Counted from the first letter of the stretch, positions 1 to 8,365 are shown. The stretch: DNA of 64,000 nucleotides from Phytoactinopolyspora halophila (GCF_003287285.1 NZ_QMIG01000004.1:1-64000), one strand, 5' to 3'. Numbers and translations are program-made. Notes: generated by a model not told the origin, from the sequence alone.

Positions 1-17
1 CCACGCACACACAAAGA

Positions 18-39
18 AGGCCACCCCGAAGGATGGCCT
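18..39 (-). terminator. Stem-loop terminator after the first lipoprotein gene
   Basis: Arms AGGCCA (18-23) and TGGCCT (34-39) pair, with two more C-G pairs inside and a small CGAA loop. Read on the minus strand, the hairpin is followed by a T-rich run (TTCTTTGTG). It lies about 60 bases downstream of the stop of the minus-strand lipoprotein gene, where an intrinsic terminator would be expected. Confidence 0.6.
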
Positions 40-58
40 CCCCGCTGAGATCCGAAGA

Positions 59-83
59 CCCGCTTGTGTTCATGATCAGCGGG
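59..83. repeat. Half copy of the TGATCATGAAC palindrome family
   Basis: Contains GTTCATGATCA (68-78), the right arm of the family seen complete at 25249, 28198, 31317, 42656 and 49940. No left arm lies at the usual distance. Flanking CCCGCT (59-64) and AGCGGG (78-83) form their own 6-bp stem. It sits just after the stop codon of the minus-strand lipoprotein gene, a typical place for this family. Confidence 0.6.
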
Positions 84-97
84 AAGGGGCGGCGTGC

Positions 98-901
98 TCA
101 GGCCAGCGCGGAGCGCAAGCGCTCCAACGCCTTCTGCGAGAGCTCGTCCATGTCGAAGGCGGTCGAGTCCGAGTCGGCGGCCAGCACCACGCCGTAACCT
201 TGATCAATCATGAAGACGATCTCCAAGGACTGGCCGATCTCGCCCTCCTCGGCCTTCTCGAAGGCGATGACCTCCTCGGCATCCACCTCAGGAGCATCGG
301 TCTCGGACACTACCATCGTGACCTCGGCGGAACCGGCCGTTGCTTCACCGCCTTCCGGCAGGTTGAGCGTGTACTCGCCACACTGCTCGATGAACTCCGC
401 GACCTGATCGACGTCATCGGCCGTGGCGTTCGCATACACGGCGCCGCGGAGTTCCTTCCACACGAGTTCCTCTTCTTCGACCTCCGCGACCACCCCGGCC
501 GACTCCACGTCGTCGCGAGCCAGCGGACTGCTCGACGCGTTCTCGCACTCGGATGGCTCGACGGACGCCTCCTCGCTCTGGACCTCGACCAGCCGTTCCA
601 TGCTCGTCACCATTGTCATGTCCACAGCCGACTGAGGTCCGACCTCGGCTTCGTCAGGAAGATCATCCGCAGTGAGCAGAACCTCGGAAAGGTCAACGTC
701 CGATCCGGCACCTGCACCGTCATCGGGCTCATCAGCGGTGTCGTCGCTGTCCGCAGCGTCGTCGTCCGCCATGCCGTTCTCCGTCTCGCTTTCGGCACCG
801 TTGTCGCCGGTGGCGTCCTCGGCGTCCTCACCGTCGTCGCCACCACAGGCCGCGAGCACCAGGCCGGCGAGTATCGCCACACACATCCTCGTTTTACGCA
901 T
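98..901 (-). CDS. Acidic secreted lipoprotein of unknown function
   Basis: A 267-residue lipoprotein. The N-terminus MRKTRM is followed by a hydrophobic stretch ending in the lipobox LAAC, so Cys is the likely lipidation site after signal peptidase II cleavage. Residues about 20-65 are a very acidic Asp/Glu/Gly/Ala linker. The following globular part starts with LLTADDLPDEAEVG, which recalls the extracellular sensor-like domains of actinobacterial lipoproteins (PknH_C-like), with two well separated cysteines (SECENA, EQCGEY) that could form a disulphide. That family assignment is inference. An ATG seven codons upstream (922) is possible, but its GGAGGA then falls inside the coding sequence; the shorter start gives a standard signal peptide. 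It appears monocistronic, with a hairpin at 935-972 in front and a terminator behind. Confidence 0.75.
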   Translation of the reverse strand: MRKTRMCVAILAGLVLAACGGDDGEDAEDATGDNGAESETENGMADDDAADSDDTADEPDDGAGAGSDVDLSEVLLTADDLPDEAEVGPQSAVDMTMVTSMERLVEVQSEEASVEPSECENASSSPLARDDVESAGVVAEVEEEELVWKELRGAVYANATADDVDQVAEFIEQCGEYTLNLPEGGEATAGSAEVTMVVSETDAPEVDAEEVIAFEKAEEGEIGQSLEIVFMIDQGYGVVLAADSDSTAFDMDELSQKALERLRSALA

Positions 902-934
902 GAGTCTTGCTTCATCCTCCATAGACTTCGTGCA

Positions 935-972
935 GTCGGTCGGTCGGTCGACTTGCCAGCCGACCGACCGAC
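935..972. terminator. Perfect 13-bp inverted repeat between small membrane gene and lipoprotein gene
   Basis: Arms GTCGGTCGGTCGG (935-947) and CCGACCGACCGAC (960-972) are perfectly complementary around a 12-nt loop. Each arm is itself a GTCG tandem repeat. It lies 34 bp upstream of the lipoprotein start and downstream of the sortase/small-membrane-protein pair, so it could terminate the upstream transcript or be an operator. There is no T-tract, so the role is uncertain. Confidence 0.45.
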
Positions 973-1129
973 GATGCTACGAGACCTCCGGCTGCTGCGC
1001 CTGCACCATCGCCGTGATACGGCTGAGATCTTTATCACCATCGGAGGACGAGCAGGCACCGATCCCAGCTAACGGGAACGCGCCCGGCAGGATCGAGACC
1101 CAGGTCCGGTTGTCCGACACGAATCGAGC

Positions 1130-1285
1130 TCAGTCGACGGTGACCTGGGTGATGCCCAGGGTTTCCTCGGCCCAGGGAAAGATCCACATGAACAGGGCAT
1201 ACACGATGACAGCGAACAGCACCAGGGACAGAATCAGCTTCGCCGGCCACGGCCCGGGCAGCTGCCGCCACACGAAGGCATACAT
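1130..1285 (-). CDS. Small membrane protein coupled to class E sortase (51 aa)
   Basis: A 51-residue ORF beginning MYAFVWRQLPGPWPAK and ending ITQVTVD. It has one strong transmembrane helix (about residues 17-36, LILSLVLFAVIVYALFMWIF) preceded by a Trp/Pro-rich amphipathic start, with a short acidic outer tail. The ATG follows the sortase TAG stop with no base between, so translation should be coupled. A short Trp-rich membrane protein directly after a class E sortase gene is a recurring arrangement in actinobacteria as I recall it; no function is established. It may stabilise or localise the sortase (inference). The gene is easily missed because of its length. Confidence 0.8.
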   Translation of the reverse strand: MYAFVWRQLPGPWPAKLILSLVLFAVIVYALFMWIFPWAEETLGITQVTVD

Positions 1286-2002
1286 CTAGCGCTCCTCCAC
1301 GTCGATCAGGGTTCCCGTCGCATACATGCGATGCGAGGAGCCGAGTCTCGGCCAGCACGTGGTCAATGTCACGCGTGCCTCGTCGGGTTCGGTACTGCTC
1401 GGCTCTCCGGGCACCGGGTCTACCACCCAGGTGTCACTGATATTGATCTTGTTGCCGTCGGAATCGCCGTCCGGGGCGTCGTCAAGCCGGTAGGTGAAGA
1501 CACCTTCTGCCGTCTCCACTTCGACGATGTCTCCGACATGCAGCTCGGGAAAGTCCGCGAAGGGTTCACCATGTCCGGCCCGGTGCGCGGCGACCCCGAA
1601 GTTGCCCAGCTCGCCCGGATCTGCGGAGTCCGGGTAGTGACCGGGACCGTTGCGCAGGTCGTCATCCTCGACCCCCTCGACGATGACCCACTCCCAATCG
1701 TCACCGAAACGTGGAATCCGGATGATGCCGTACGCGTCACCGAGCTCCAGGTCTTGCAGGCTCGACGACGAATCGCCGTCGGACTGCTCCTGGTCGAAGT
1801 CGAGCTGCTCCCGCAAGTCGTCCTGCGCCGAGGCCGTCTGCAGGCCGGTTCCCCACAGGAGATAGACCACGAACAGGAGCACGATCACGCCGGCCGTGAG
1901 TAACAGTTCACCAATGAAACCCACGAACACCGCGAACGGACTCCGTCGCGGGCTTCTTCGCCGGTGCGCATGTCGGCGCACGTCGGTCGTCTCAGGTGTC
2001 AC
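1286..2002 (-). CDS. Class E sortase (transpeptidase)
   Basis: A 238-residue membrane-anchored sortase, which cleaves sorting signals and links surface proteins or pilins to the envelope. Order: Arg/His-rich cytoplasmic N-terminus, transmembrane helix (FIGELLLTAGVIVLLFVVYL), acidic linker, then the sortase barrel. The catalytic triad is visible: His in VAAHRAGHGEPF, Cys in TLTTCWP and Arg in SSHRMYATG. TLTTC with this His context is typical of class E. I chose the GTG at 2002 because GGGAGAACAG precedes it; an in-frame upstream start at 2101 would add an unusual Cys/Arg-rich stretch and run close to the TetR stop. No LPxTG/LAxTG substrate gene was seen in the window, so the substrate is unknown. 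It is directly followed by the small membrane gene. Confidence 0.88.
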   Translation of the reverse strand: MTPETTDVRRHAHRRRSPRRSPFAVFVGFIGELLLTAGVIVLLFVVYLLWGTGLQTASAQDDLREQLDFDQEQSDGDSSSSLQDLELGDAYGIIRIPRFGDDWEWVIVEGVEDDDLRNGPGHYPDSADPGELGNFGVAAHRAGHGEPFADFPELHVGDIVEVETAEGVFTYRLDDAPDGDSDGNKINISDTWVVDPVPGEPSSTEPDEARVTLTTCWPRLGSSHRMYATGTLIDVEER

Positions 2003-2110
2003 CTGTTCTCCCAGAGATCGATCTCCGCACGAGGTCGCGAGCCGACGACGCCGGCCATCCCCACAACGACCGCATTGCCGGCGAGGTTCCATGTACGCCA
2101 CATTGCGTGC

Positions 2111-2755
2111 TCACGCGGAGTCGATTGCCCGGTACACGCCGTCCACCACCGTCAATATCCGTGCGCCCGCCACATCAGGATCCGGCTCACCCGCATCCAG
2201 CCACGCCATGATCGACTCAATCACGATGGAGGTAGCGACCCGTGCCGCCCAGCCAGCCCAGCGCTCGTCGGTGACATCCTCGGCGAGGTATGGCCGCAGA
2301 GTCGCGACCATCCCCGCTCGTAACTCCTCGATCTCGGTGCTGGATTCCGGGTCACTGGCGGCATGCCGGAAAATCAGGCGGAACGCGTCGGGTTCGGCGC
2401 GTGCCCACTCGATCATGCCGGGCACGCTGCCCTCACCGAGCGCACCTGCCGTCGTCGTCGCCTCGTGCAAGCGCGTCACCGCTCGATCGATCACGCAGTG
2501 ATACAGCTCGGTCTTCGAGTCGAAGTGCCGGTAGAGAATCATGCGGGTGACGCCGGCCGCAGCCGCGACGTCTTCTAGCCCCGTATGTGCAAACCCGCCT
2601 GAACGCGCGAACGCCCGCGTCGCGGCCCGCAGGATTTGCTCCCGGCGTTCCTCCTTGCGCAGTCGCCGACGGGCCGTCGACCTGCCGTCCGCGCGGGCCG
2701 CTCGATCGATCTCGCTACCCGCCGCCCCGGACTCCTCGTGGTCGTTCGAACCCAT
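2111..2755 (-). CDS. TetR-family repressor, probable regulator of the divergent DrrAB exporter
   Basis: The N-terminal helix-turn-helix starts at RRLRKEERREQILRAATRAF and includes VAAAAGVTRMILYRHFDSKTELY, the TetR signature. The rest is an all-helical ligand-binding domain ending VYRAIDSA. I start at ATG 2755 (GGGGAG just upstream, 214 aa); longer in-frame starts (GTG 2803, or 2902) would run into the divergent promoter and its operator dyads. The gene faces the drrA-like gene across a 150-bp region with two TATAC dyads. This is the standard arrangement for a drug-responsive repressor controlling itself and an efflux pump; the inducing compound cannot be read from sequence. Confidence 0.85.
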   Translation of the reverse strand: MGSNDHEESGAAGSEIDRAARADGRSTARRRLRKEERREQILRAATRAFARSGGFAHTGLEDVAAAAGVTRMILYRHFDSKTELYHCVIDRAVTRLHEATTTAGALGEGSVPGMIEWARAEPDAFRLIFRHAASDPESSTEIEELRAGMVATLRPYLAEDVTDERWAGWAARVATSIVIESIMAWLDAGEPDPDVAGARILTVVDGVYRAIDSA

Positions 2756-2857
2756 CGCTCCCCACTGTGCCGCCTGCGCCGTTCGCACGAGTGTAGTGGC
2801 CACACATTCGGTGCGGAGGCTCGACGGATCGGCCGCTTGCCCGTTTCCCCGACTTAC

Positions 2858-2887
2858 TATACTTTTGCGTATATACTTTCGAGTATA
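2858..2887. promoter_or_regulatory. Twin TATAC dyads: likely TetR operator and drrA promoter region
   Basis: Two overlapping inverted repeats: TATAC-N6-GTATA at 2858-2873 and TATACT-TTCG-AGTATA at 2872-2887, centred 14 bp apart. This is the only A/T-rich patch near, 21 bp upstream of the exporter ATG. The layout suits two TetR dimers blocking the exporter promoter; the TATAAG at the right end could be the -10 box. Operator function is inferred from position and symmetry. Confidence 0.65.
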
Positions 2888-2907
2888 AGAGTGCGAGGAC
2901 ATATTTC

Positions 2908-3897
2908 ATGAACCTGCTCACCACCGAGACATCCGATCGCCATACCAACGCCACCCCCGCCATTGACGTCACGGCACTGGTCAAGCGCTACGGCGACACC
3001 CTGGCTCTCGATGCATTCGACCTGACGGTGCCCTATGGCACCGTGTGCGGCCTACTGGGACCCAACGGAGCCGGGAAGACCACCGCGGTACGCATCCTGT
3101 CCACATTGCTGCAGCCCGACTCGGGCAGGGCCAAGGTGGCCGGACTCGACGTCGTCACACACCCGGTTCAGGTGCGCTATCGCATCGGCCTCACGGGCCA
3201 GCTGCCGGCCGTCGAAGACCGGTTGACCGGCAGAGAGAATCTCGAGCTGTTCGCCCGTTTTTACCGCTTCAGCCGCACCGCCGCCCGGAACCGGGCCGCC
3301 GAGCTTCTCGAACGCTTCGACCTGGTCGAAGCCGCTGACCGGCCACCACGAGACTATTCGGGCGGCATGCGGCGCCGACTCGACCTGGCTATCAGCTTCG
3401 TCATGGCACCACCCGTGCTCTTTCTCGACGAACCCACCACCGGCATGGATCCGGGGCACCGGCAGGAAGTGTGGAACGCGATGCGCGCGCTCGTGGCGGA
3501 GGGGACAACGGTGGTGCTGACCACGCATTACCTGGACGAGGCCGACCAACTCGCCGACGCCTTGACCGTGGTCGATCACGGAAGGGTGATCGCTCGCGGC
3601 ACCCCGGACGATCTCAAGTCCGCTATCGGCGGAGACCGGGTCGACGTGATCGTTGACGAAGCCGATATCGCATACGTAAGTGAGCTGCTCACCCGATCCA
3701 CTGGAACCATACCGCAGGTCACACCCACTGCCAGGAGGGTGACTGTCACCGCGAACGACCGCGTGGGCACGCTCGCGCAGGTAGCGCGCACGCTCGACGA
3801 CGACGGCGTCGCCGTGCACGACGTCTCCCTGCGCCGCCCCACCCTTGACGACGTGTTTGCCCACTTCACCCGGAACATCCCAGACTCTCGGAGCTGA
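2908..3897 (+). CDS. ABC transporter ATP-binding protein, daunorubicin-resistance (DrrA) type
   Basis: A 329-residue ATPase of a two-component drug or lipid exporter. Motifs in order: Walker A GPNGAGKT, Q-loop area TGQLPAVEDRLTGREN, signature YSGGMRR, Walker B VLFLDEPTTGMDP, and H-loop TTHYLDEADQLAD. The C-terminal extension with RRPTLDDVFAHFT is the DrrA-family regulatory tail. GAGGA lies 8 bases upstream of the ATG. It forms an operon with the permease gene 4 bp downstream and is divergent from the TetR gene. The exported compound is unknown; DrrA homologues carry anthracyclines but many related pumps do not. Confidence 0.9.
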   Translation: MNLLTTETSDRHTNATPAIDVTALVKRYGDTLALDAFDLTVPYGTVCGLLGPNGAGKTTAVRILSTLLQPDSGRAKVAGLDVVTHPVQVRYRIGLTGQLPAVEDRLTGRENLELFARFYRFSRTAARNRAAELLERFDLVEAADRPPRDYSGGMRRRLDLAISFVMAPPVLFLDEPTTGMDPGHRQEVWNAMRALVAEGTTVVLTTHYLDEADQLADALTVVDHGRVIARGTPDDLKSAIGGDRVDVIVDEADIAYVSELLTRSTGTIPQVTPTARRVTVTANDRVGTLAQVARTLDDDGVAVHDVSLRRPTLDDVFAHFTRNIPDSRS

Positions 3898-3901
3898 TTG
3901 C

Positions 3902-4732
3902 ATGACAACCACACACGTGTGGCCCACGATCCCGGCGACGGCGACCACGAGGCTGCGAGCGACACTCGCCGACAGCTGGCTCATGACCCGTCGCAACCTC
4001 GTCTACTGGATCCGCTCTCCCGAAGAGCTATTCGGCAGCCTGGTGTTTCCGTTGATCACAGTGCTGCTCTTCGGATACGTCTTCGGCAATGCGATCCCCG
4101 TTCCCGGAGGAGGCGAGTACCGGGAATTCCTCATGCCCGGGCTGTTCGCGATGACGATGATCTTTGGGCTGGTCATCACCACGGGAGCCGTGGTGACCGA
4201 CACGGAACGCGGCGTGACAGATCGGTTCCGGGCGATGCCCATCTCGTCGTCCGCGGTCATGATCGGCCGCAGCACGTCCGACATGGTTCGCGCAGGCGCC
4301 GATCTCCTCGTTCTCATCGGCTGCGGCGCGCTCGTCGGTTGGCGTTCGCACGGTACTGTCGCCGCCACACTAGGAGGGCTCGGCCTGTTGCTGCTGCTAC
4401 GGCTCGCGCTCATCTGGGTCGGCATCTATCTTGGCCTGATTCTGCGCACCGCCGAGGGAGTATCGGCGATCTCGCCGCTCGTCTTGCCGTTCGCCATGGT
4501 CTCCAACGCGTTCGTGGCGCCAGCTCTCATGCCCTCCTGGCTCGGCACCGTGGCCGAGTTCACCCCCATGTCCGCCACCGTCACCGCGACGCGGGAACTC
4601 TTCGGCAACCCGGGACTCACCGGCGAGTCCTGGGCGGCCGAACACGCGACACTGCTGGCCGTTCTCTGGCCGCTCGTGCTCATCCTCGTATTCTTTCCCC
4701 TTGCCGTGGGGCGCTACCGAAGGTCGCGATAA
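3902..4732 (+). CDS. ABC-2 type permease, DrrB type
   Basis: A 276-residue integral membrane partner of the upstream ATPase. It has about six transmembrane segments (for example LVFPLITVLLFGYVFG, FAMTMIFGLVITTGAVV, LGGLGLLLLLRLALIWVGIYLG, LLAVLWPLVLILVFFPLAVG) and the ABC-2 motif AMPISSSAVMIGR after the second helix. The ATG at 3902 follows GGAGC and starts 4 bp after drrA. An in-frame start at 3845 would overlap drrA by 53 bp and is less likely. The last codon lies 27 bp from the stop of the convergent SDR gene, with no clear terminator between. Confidence 0.88.
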   Translation: MTTTHVWPTIPATATTRLRATLADSWLMTRRNLVYWIRSPEELFGSLVFPLITVLLFGYVFGNAIPVPGGGEYREFLMPGLFAMTMIFGLVITTGAVVTDTERGVTDRFRAMPISSSAVMIGRSTSDMVRAGADLLVLIGCGALVGWRSHGTVAATLGGLGLLLLLRLALIWVGIYLGLILRTAEGVSAISPLVLPFAMVSNAFVAPALMPSWLGTVAEFTPMSATVTATRELFGNPGLTGESWAAEHATLLAVLWPLVLILVFFPLAVGRYRRSR

Positions 4733-4759
4733 ATCCCGATCGGCACGAGACGTACCCAC

Positions 4760-5500
4760 CTATGCCCCGTACCCACCGTCGACGGCGAACGAGGCACCGG
4801 TCACCCACGCACCGTCGCCGCCGGCGAGGTACGACACCATGCCGGCGACGTCGGCGGGTGTCCCGTACCGGCCCAGCGCCGTCAGGGCGCGCTCGTCCGC
4901 GGCCTCGTCGGAGTCGGCCGGGTTCATGTCCGTGTCCGTCGGGCCGGGATGGACGACATTGGCCGTGATACCTCGCGGTCCGAGGTCCCGGGCCAGTCCC
5001 TTGGTCAACCCGGTCAAGGCGGACTTGCTCATCGAATACAGCGTGATGCCCGCGACCGGCACGCGTTCGGCCAGGCAACTCCCGATACTGATGATGCGGC
5101 CCCCGTCGCCCATATGCGCCGCCGCAGCCTGCGCAGCCAGGAAGACACCGCGCACGTGGACAGCCAGGGTGCTGTCGACCTCGTCGAGTGTGACCTCCTC
5201 AAGTGGTCCCATGGGGAACACCCCGGCGTTGGCAACGAGAATGTCCAGCCGGCCAAGCTGGCGCACCGTCTCGTCGATGACCCAGGTCACGGCCTGGGGG
5301 TCGGCACTGTCAGCCGCGAGCGCGAGCGCCCGCCGACCTCCGGATTCGATCTTCTCGACGACCGTCGCCGCTTCGTCGGCTCTGCTGCGGTAGGTGACGA
5401 CGACGTCCGCGCCGTCCTCGGCCAGCCTGCTTGCGATGGCCGCACCGATCCCCCGGCTGCCCCCTGTGACCACAGCCACCTTGCCCGTCAGATCCGGCAT
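4760..5500 (-). CDS. Short-chain dehydrogenase/reductase (classical SDR)
   Basis: A 246-residue NAD(P)H-dependent oxidoreductase. Cofactor motif TGGSRGIG, then NAG, catalytic Ser in IISIGSCLAE, YSMSK (Tyr-x-x-x-Lys) and the PGPTDTDMNP loop; it ends in the usual ASFAVDGGYGA. AGGAGGA precedes the ATG. The substrate is unknown. It is divergently arranged with a TetR-type regulator gene only 97 bp away, the usual set-up for SDR genes controlled by that subfamily in response to electrophiles or other small molecules. Confidence 0.88.
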   Translation of the reverse strand: MPDLTGKVAVVTGGSRGIGAAIASRLAEDGADVVVTYRSRADEAATVVEKIESGGRRALALAADSADPQAVTWVIDETVRQLGRLDILVANAGVFPMGPLEEVTLDEVDSTLAVHVRGVFLAAQAAAAHMGDGGRIISIGSCLAERVPVAGITLYSMSKSALTGLTKGLARDLGPRGITANVVHPGPTDTDMNPADSDEAADERALTALGRYGTPADVAGMVSYLAGGDGAWVTGASFAVDGGYGA

Positions 5501-5597
5501 TTCCGTCCTCCTATTTTGTAACGATCGATAAATAAATTAGTATCAGGAGGCACAGCCGGAGTCAAAATCCGCACCATGGGCCGGGAGGAAGCTAGCT
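5501..5597. promoter_or_regulatory. Divergent SDR / TetR promoter region
   Basis: Holds an A/T-rich core at about 5516-5545 (TTTTGTAACGATCGATAAAT then TAAATTAGTATCA), unlike the surrounding GC-rich DNA, with a CGATCG dyad. Both genes have strong ribosome sites at its edges (AGGAGGA for the SDR, GGGAGGAA for the regulator). It is the likely operator of the adjacent regulator; the exact half-sites cannot be assigned by eye. Confidence 0.55.
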
Positions 5598-6344
5598 ATG
5601 GCAGACCGTGGCCGACCGCGGTCGTTCGACCGGGATGCTGCCCTGCGGCAAGCGATGGAGCTCTTCTGGGAGCACGGCTACGAAGGAGTGGCCATCAGCG
5701 ACCTCACACGCGCCATGGGCATCAATACTCCGAGCCTGTATTCCGCCTTCCACGGCAAAGCGGCACTCTTCCGCGAGGCACTGGATCTCTATGCCCGCAC
5801 GGCCGGCTCGATGACCGATCGGGCGCTCGCCGAGGAACCGACGGCGCGCCGCGCCGTGGAAGCGATCCTGCGTGGGAACGCCACGCTCTACGCCCAGCCG
5901 GGCCGCCCGAGTGGCTGCATGTTCGTACTCTCCGCGACCAACTACAGCACGAAGAGCAGCGAGGTACACGACTTCGTCGCCGAGCAACGCAGGAAGACCG
6001 TCGCCGCTATCGAACGGCGGCTGGCCCGTGGCGTTCGCGAAGGTGAGCTGCCCGCCGGCACGGATGTCGGCGCGATGGCCGCCTTCTACGGCACCGTACT
6101 GCACGGAATGGCGATCGAAGCACGCGACGGGGTCTCCCGAACGACCCTGGAATCGATCGTCGACTCGGCCATGCTCGCCTGGGATACGCTCCTCCAGCAG
6201 GAGGATGCCGCAGCGGACCCTGGCGGTACCGGCGAGGCGGGCGCCAGCGGCACGGACACCGGCGATGCGGGCACCGAAGCGGGAGCCCCGACCTCTGCCG
6301 CCTCGGCAGGCACCGGCCGAGCTCCGTCAACCCCTCCGGCCTGA
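5598..6344 (+). CDS. TetR/AcrR-family regulator with low-complexity C-terminal tail
   Basis: A 248-residue regulator. The opening MADRGRPRSFDRDAALRQAM and the HTH FWEHGYEGVAISDLTRAMG followed by NTPSLYSAFHGKAALFREAL place it in the AcrR subfamily that usually controls a neighbouring SDR or NmrA-type reductase gene. The ligand domain ends near residue 200; the last ~45 residues are a Gly/Ala/Thr/Ser-rich low-complexity tail (for example GTGEAGASGTDTGDAGTEAG) with no expected role in DNA binding. GGAGGAA lies 7 bases before the ATG. It is divergent from the SDR gene. Confidence 0.85.
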   Translation: MADRGRPRSFDRDAALRQAMELFWEHGYEGVAISDLTRAMGINTPSLYSAFHGKAALFREALDLYARTAGSMTDRALAEEPTARRAVEAILRGNATLYAQPGRPSGCMFVLSATNYSTKSSEVHDFVAEQRRKTVAAIERRLARGVREGELPAGTDVGAMAAFYGTVLHGMAIEARDGVSRTTLESIVDSAMLAWDTLLQQEDAAADPGGTGEAGASGTDTGDAGTEAGAPTSAASAGTGRAPSTPPA

Positions 6345-6754
6345 AGAGACCTCGGCCGAAGCCCTACGCCGTTAGAGGTCGACCTCACTATGCACCGGGC
6401 GCAGCGACCACTGCGGCTCGCCCAGTCATGCCCCTCGCCCTCGCTAGCCATGCACGTTGAGTACACCCAAGCAAGCGCTTTCCGGAACCCGGATGTGGGG
6501 ATTCAGCGTGCATGGCGCGGGGATTCGGCGTGCACCAGCGGACCACGCATGCCGGTTCCGGGACTCGACAGCACATAGCGGGACGACGACGCATGCCGGA
6601 TCGGCCAGCTGCCAGGAACGCGTGTGGTGCGATCCCGAGCTGGCCGTGAGAGGGGGCGCACCGGCATGCGGGGCGACCCGGCCCACGTGCTGGCCGTGAG
6701 GCGATCATCGCTATGCGGAGACGACCTCGCCCACGAGCTGGCCGTGAGGAGTGG
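6345..6754. other. 410-bp gene-free spacer with degenerate direct repeats
   Basis: No credible coding frame. It carries short direct repeats: GGGGATTC(A/G)GCGTGCA twice (about 6497 and 6522), GCATGCCGG twice (about 6547 and 6590), and the 48-50 bp units described at 6641-6790. The convergent TetR and pyk genes end at its two borders. The repeat content suggests decay or local duplication rather than regulation. Confidence 0.55.
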
Positions 6755-6790
6755 TCACCGGTATGCGGGGGCGACCTGGCCCACCGCGTC
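6641..6790. repeat. Three imperfect 48-50 bp direct repeats derived from the pyk 3' end
   Basis: Units start with TGGCCGTGAG at 6641, 6691 and 6739 and continue with a variable part, then (C/T)ATGCGG.G.CGACC..GCCCAC. The last unit includes the final codons and stop of pyk (stop at 6755-6757), so the other two look like copies of the pyk end placed downstream. The copies are diverged, so the duplication is not recent. Confidence 0.6.
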
Positions 6791-8194
6791 ACCGATACGG
6801 TGCACGCGCATGGCGTTCGTGGAACCGGGGATGCCGGGAGGCGAACCGGCGACGATCACCACGAGATCGCCCTTATCGCATCGCCCCTGCTCCAGCAGGA
6901 CACGGTCCACTTGCTTGACCATCTCGTCCGTGTGGTCGACGTGCTCGGCGGTATAGGCCTCGATCCCCCACGAGAGGGCAAGCTGGTGCCGGGTCGACTC
7001 CAGCGGGCTGAATCCGAGCAAGGGCACCGGCGGCCGCAACCGGACCATCCGGCGAGCGGAGTCTCCCGTCTGCGTGAACGCCACGATGTATCGAGCGTCC
7101 AGCAACTCGGCGGCCTCGACCGCCGCGCGGGTGATCACGCCACCCTTGGTCCGTGGCAGCGTTCCCAGCGGTGGAATCCGTTCGTGGCCATGTTCCTCGA
7201 CGGTCGACACGATCTTGCTCATCGTGCGAACCGTCTCGATCGGGTAGCTGCCGACGCTCGTCTCACCGGACAGCATCACCGCGTCGGCGCCGTCGAGCAC
7301 CGCGTTCGCGACGTCGGAGGTCTCGGCCCGGGTCGGCCGGGGGTTGCTGATCATCGAGTCCAGCATCTGGGTGGCGACGATCACCGGCTTGGCCTGCTGC
7401 CGGCACATCTCGATGGCCTGCTTTTGCACGAGAGGCACGTCCCACAGCGGCAGCTCGACACCCAGATCACCGCGGGCCACCATGACGCCGTCAAAGGCGT
7501 CGACGATCTCCCTCAGGTTCTCGACCGCCTGCGGTTTCTCGATCTTGGCGATCACGGGCCGCCGGATGCCCTCGTCGTCCATGATCTGGTGCACGACATC
7601 CACGTCGTCTGCCGAGCGCACGAACGACAGCGCGATCATGTCGGCTCCGGTACGCAGGCCCCACCGCAGATCGTCCGTGTCCTTGTCGGACAGCGCCGGC
7701 ACGCTGACCGCGGTCCCGGGCAGGTTGAGACCCTTGTGGTTGGAGACCCGGCCACCAAGAACCACCCGGGTCACGACGTCGTTGCCGGTGACCTCTTGCA
7801 CCTCGAGGGAGATCCGGCCGTCGTCGACCAGCACCGTGTCGCCGGGCTGCACGTCACCTGGAAGGCCGGAGTACGTCGTGGAGCTGCGCTCGTCGTCTCC
7901 GGCGATGTCGTCCGTCGTGATCGTGAACTGATCACCCTGGTGAAGCAATACCGATCCCTCGGCGAACGTACCGAGCCGGATCTTGGGTCCCTGCAGGTCC
8001 ACGAGTACGCCGACGTTGCGCCCGGCCTCGGCCGCGGCCTTGCGGACCCGGGCGTAGCGCTCCTCGTGTTCGGTGTGGCTGCCGTGGCTCAGGTTGAACC
8101 GCGCCACATCCATGCCCGCCTCGACCAGCTCGTGTAAGCGCTCGTCGGAGTCGGTCGCCGGCCCGAGGGTGCAGACTATCTTCGCTCTACGCAC
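6755..8194 (-). CDS. pyk: Pyruvate kinase
   Basis: A 479-residue glycolytic enzyme that converts phosphoenolpyruvate and ADP to pyruvate and ATP. It starts VRRAKIVCTLGPATDS (GTG at 8194; longer frames up to 8344 add a non-conserved stretch). Visible motifs: GMDVARFNLSHG, the B domain, the active-site signature IAKIEKPQAVENL with the catalytic Lys, MVARGDLGVELP and TQMLDSMISNPRPTRAE plus VMLSGETSVG. The C-terminal domain is complete at normal length. The ribosome site is weak. Its last codons are part of a 48-50 bp repeat series continuing downstream. It lies 171 bp downstream of gltD on the same strand but probably has its own promoter in that gap. Confidence 0.95.
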   Translation of the reverse strand: MRRAKIVCTLGPATDSDERLHELVEAGMDVARFNLSHGSHTEHEERYARVRKAAAEAGRNVGVLVDLQGPKIRLGTFAEGSVLLHQGDQFTITTDDIAGDDERSSTTYSGLPGDVQPGDTVLVDDGRISLEVQEVTGNDVVTRVVLGGRVSNHKGLNLPGTAVSVPALSDKDTDDLRWGLRTGADMIALSFVRSADDVDVVHQIMDDEGIRRPVIAKIEKPQAVENLREIVDAFDGVMVARGDLGVELPLWDVPLVQKQAIEMCRQQAKPVIVATQMLDSMISNPRPTRAETSDVANAVLDGADAVMLSGETSVGSYPIETVRTMSKIVSTVEEHGHERIPPLGTLPRTKGGVITRAAVEAAELLDARYIVAFTQTGDSARRMVRLRPPVPLLGFSPLESTRHQLALSWGIEAYTAEHVDHTDEMVKQVDRVLLEQGRCDKGDLVVIVAGSPPGIPGSTNAMRVHRIGDAVGQVAPAYR

Positions 8195-8365
8195 GTCTAT
8201 CAACTCTAGACCTCTTCTCCTCGTGCCGACGAGCCCGATGGCCCCGCGCAGCGTAAAGTTTCCGTTATCGACACCGGAGCGTTCCCCGGTACCGCCAGGC
8301 GACATCAACACCGTCTCCGGTGCAGGTTCCCGGTCCGGCACCACCCGCGCGAGCCCGATCGTCCC

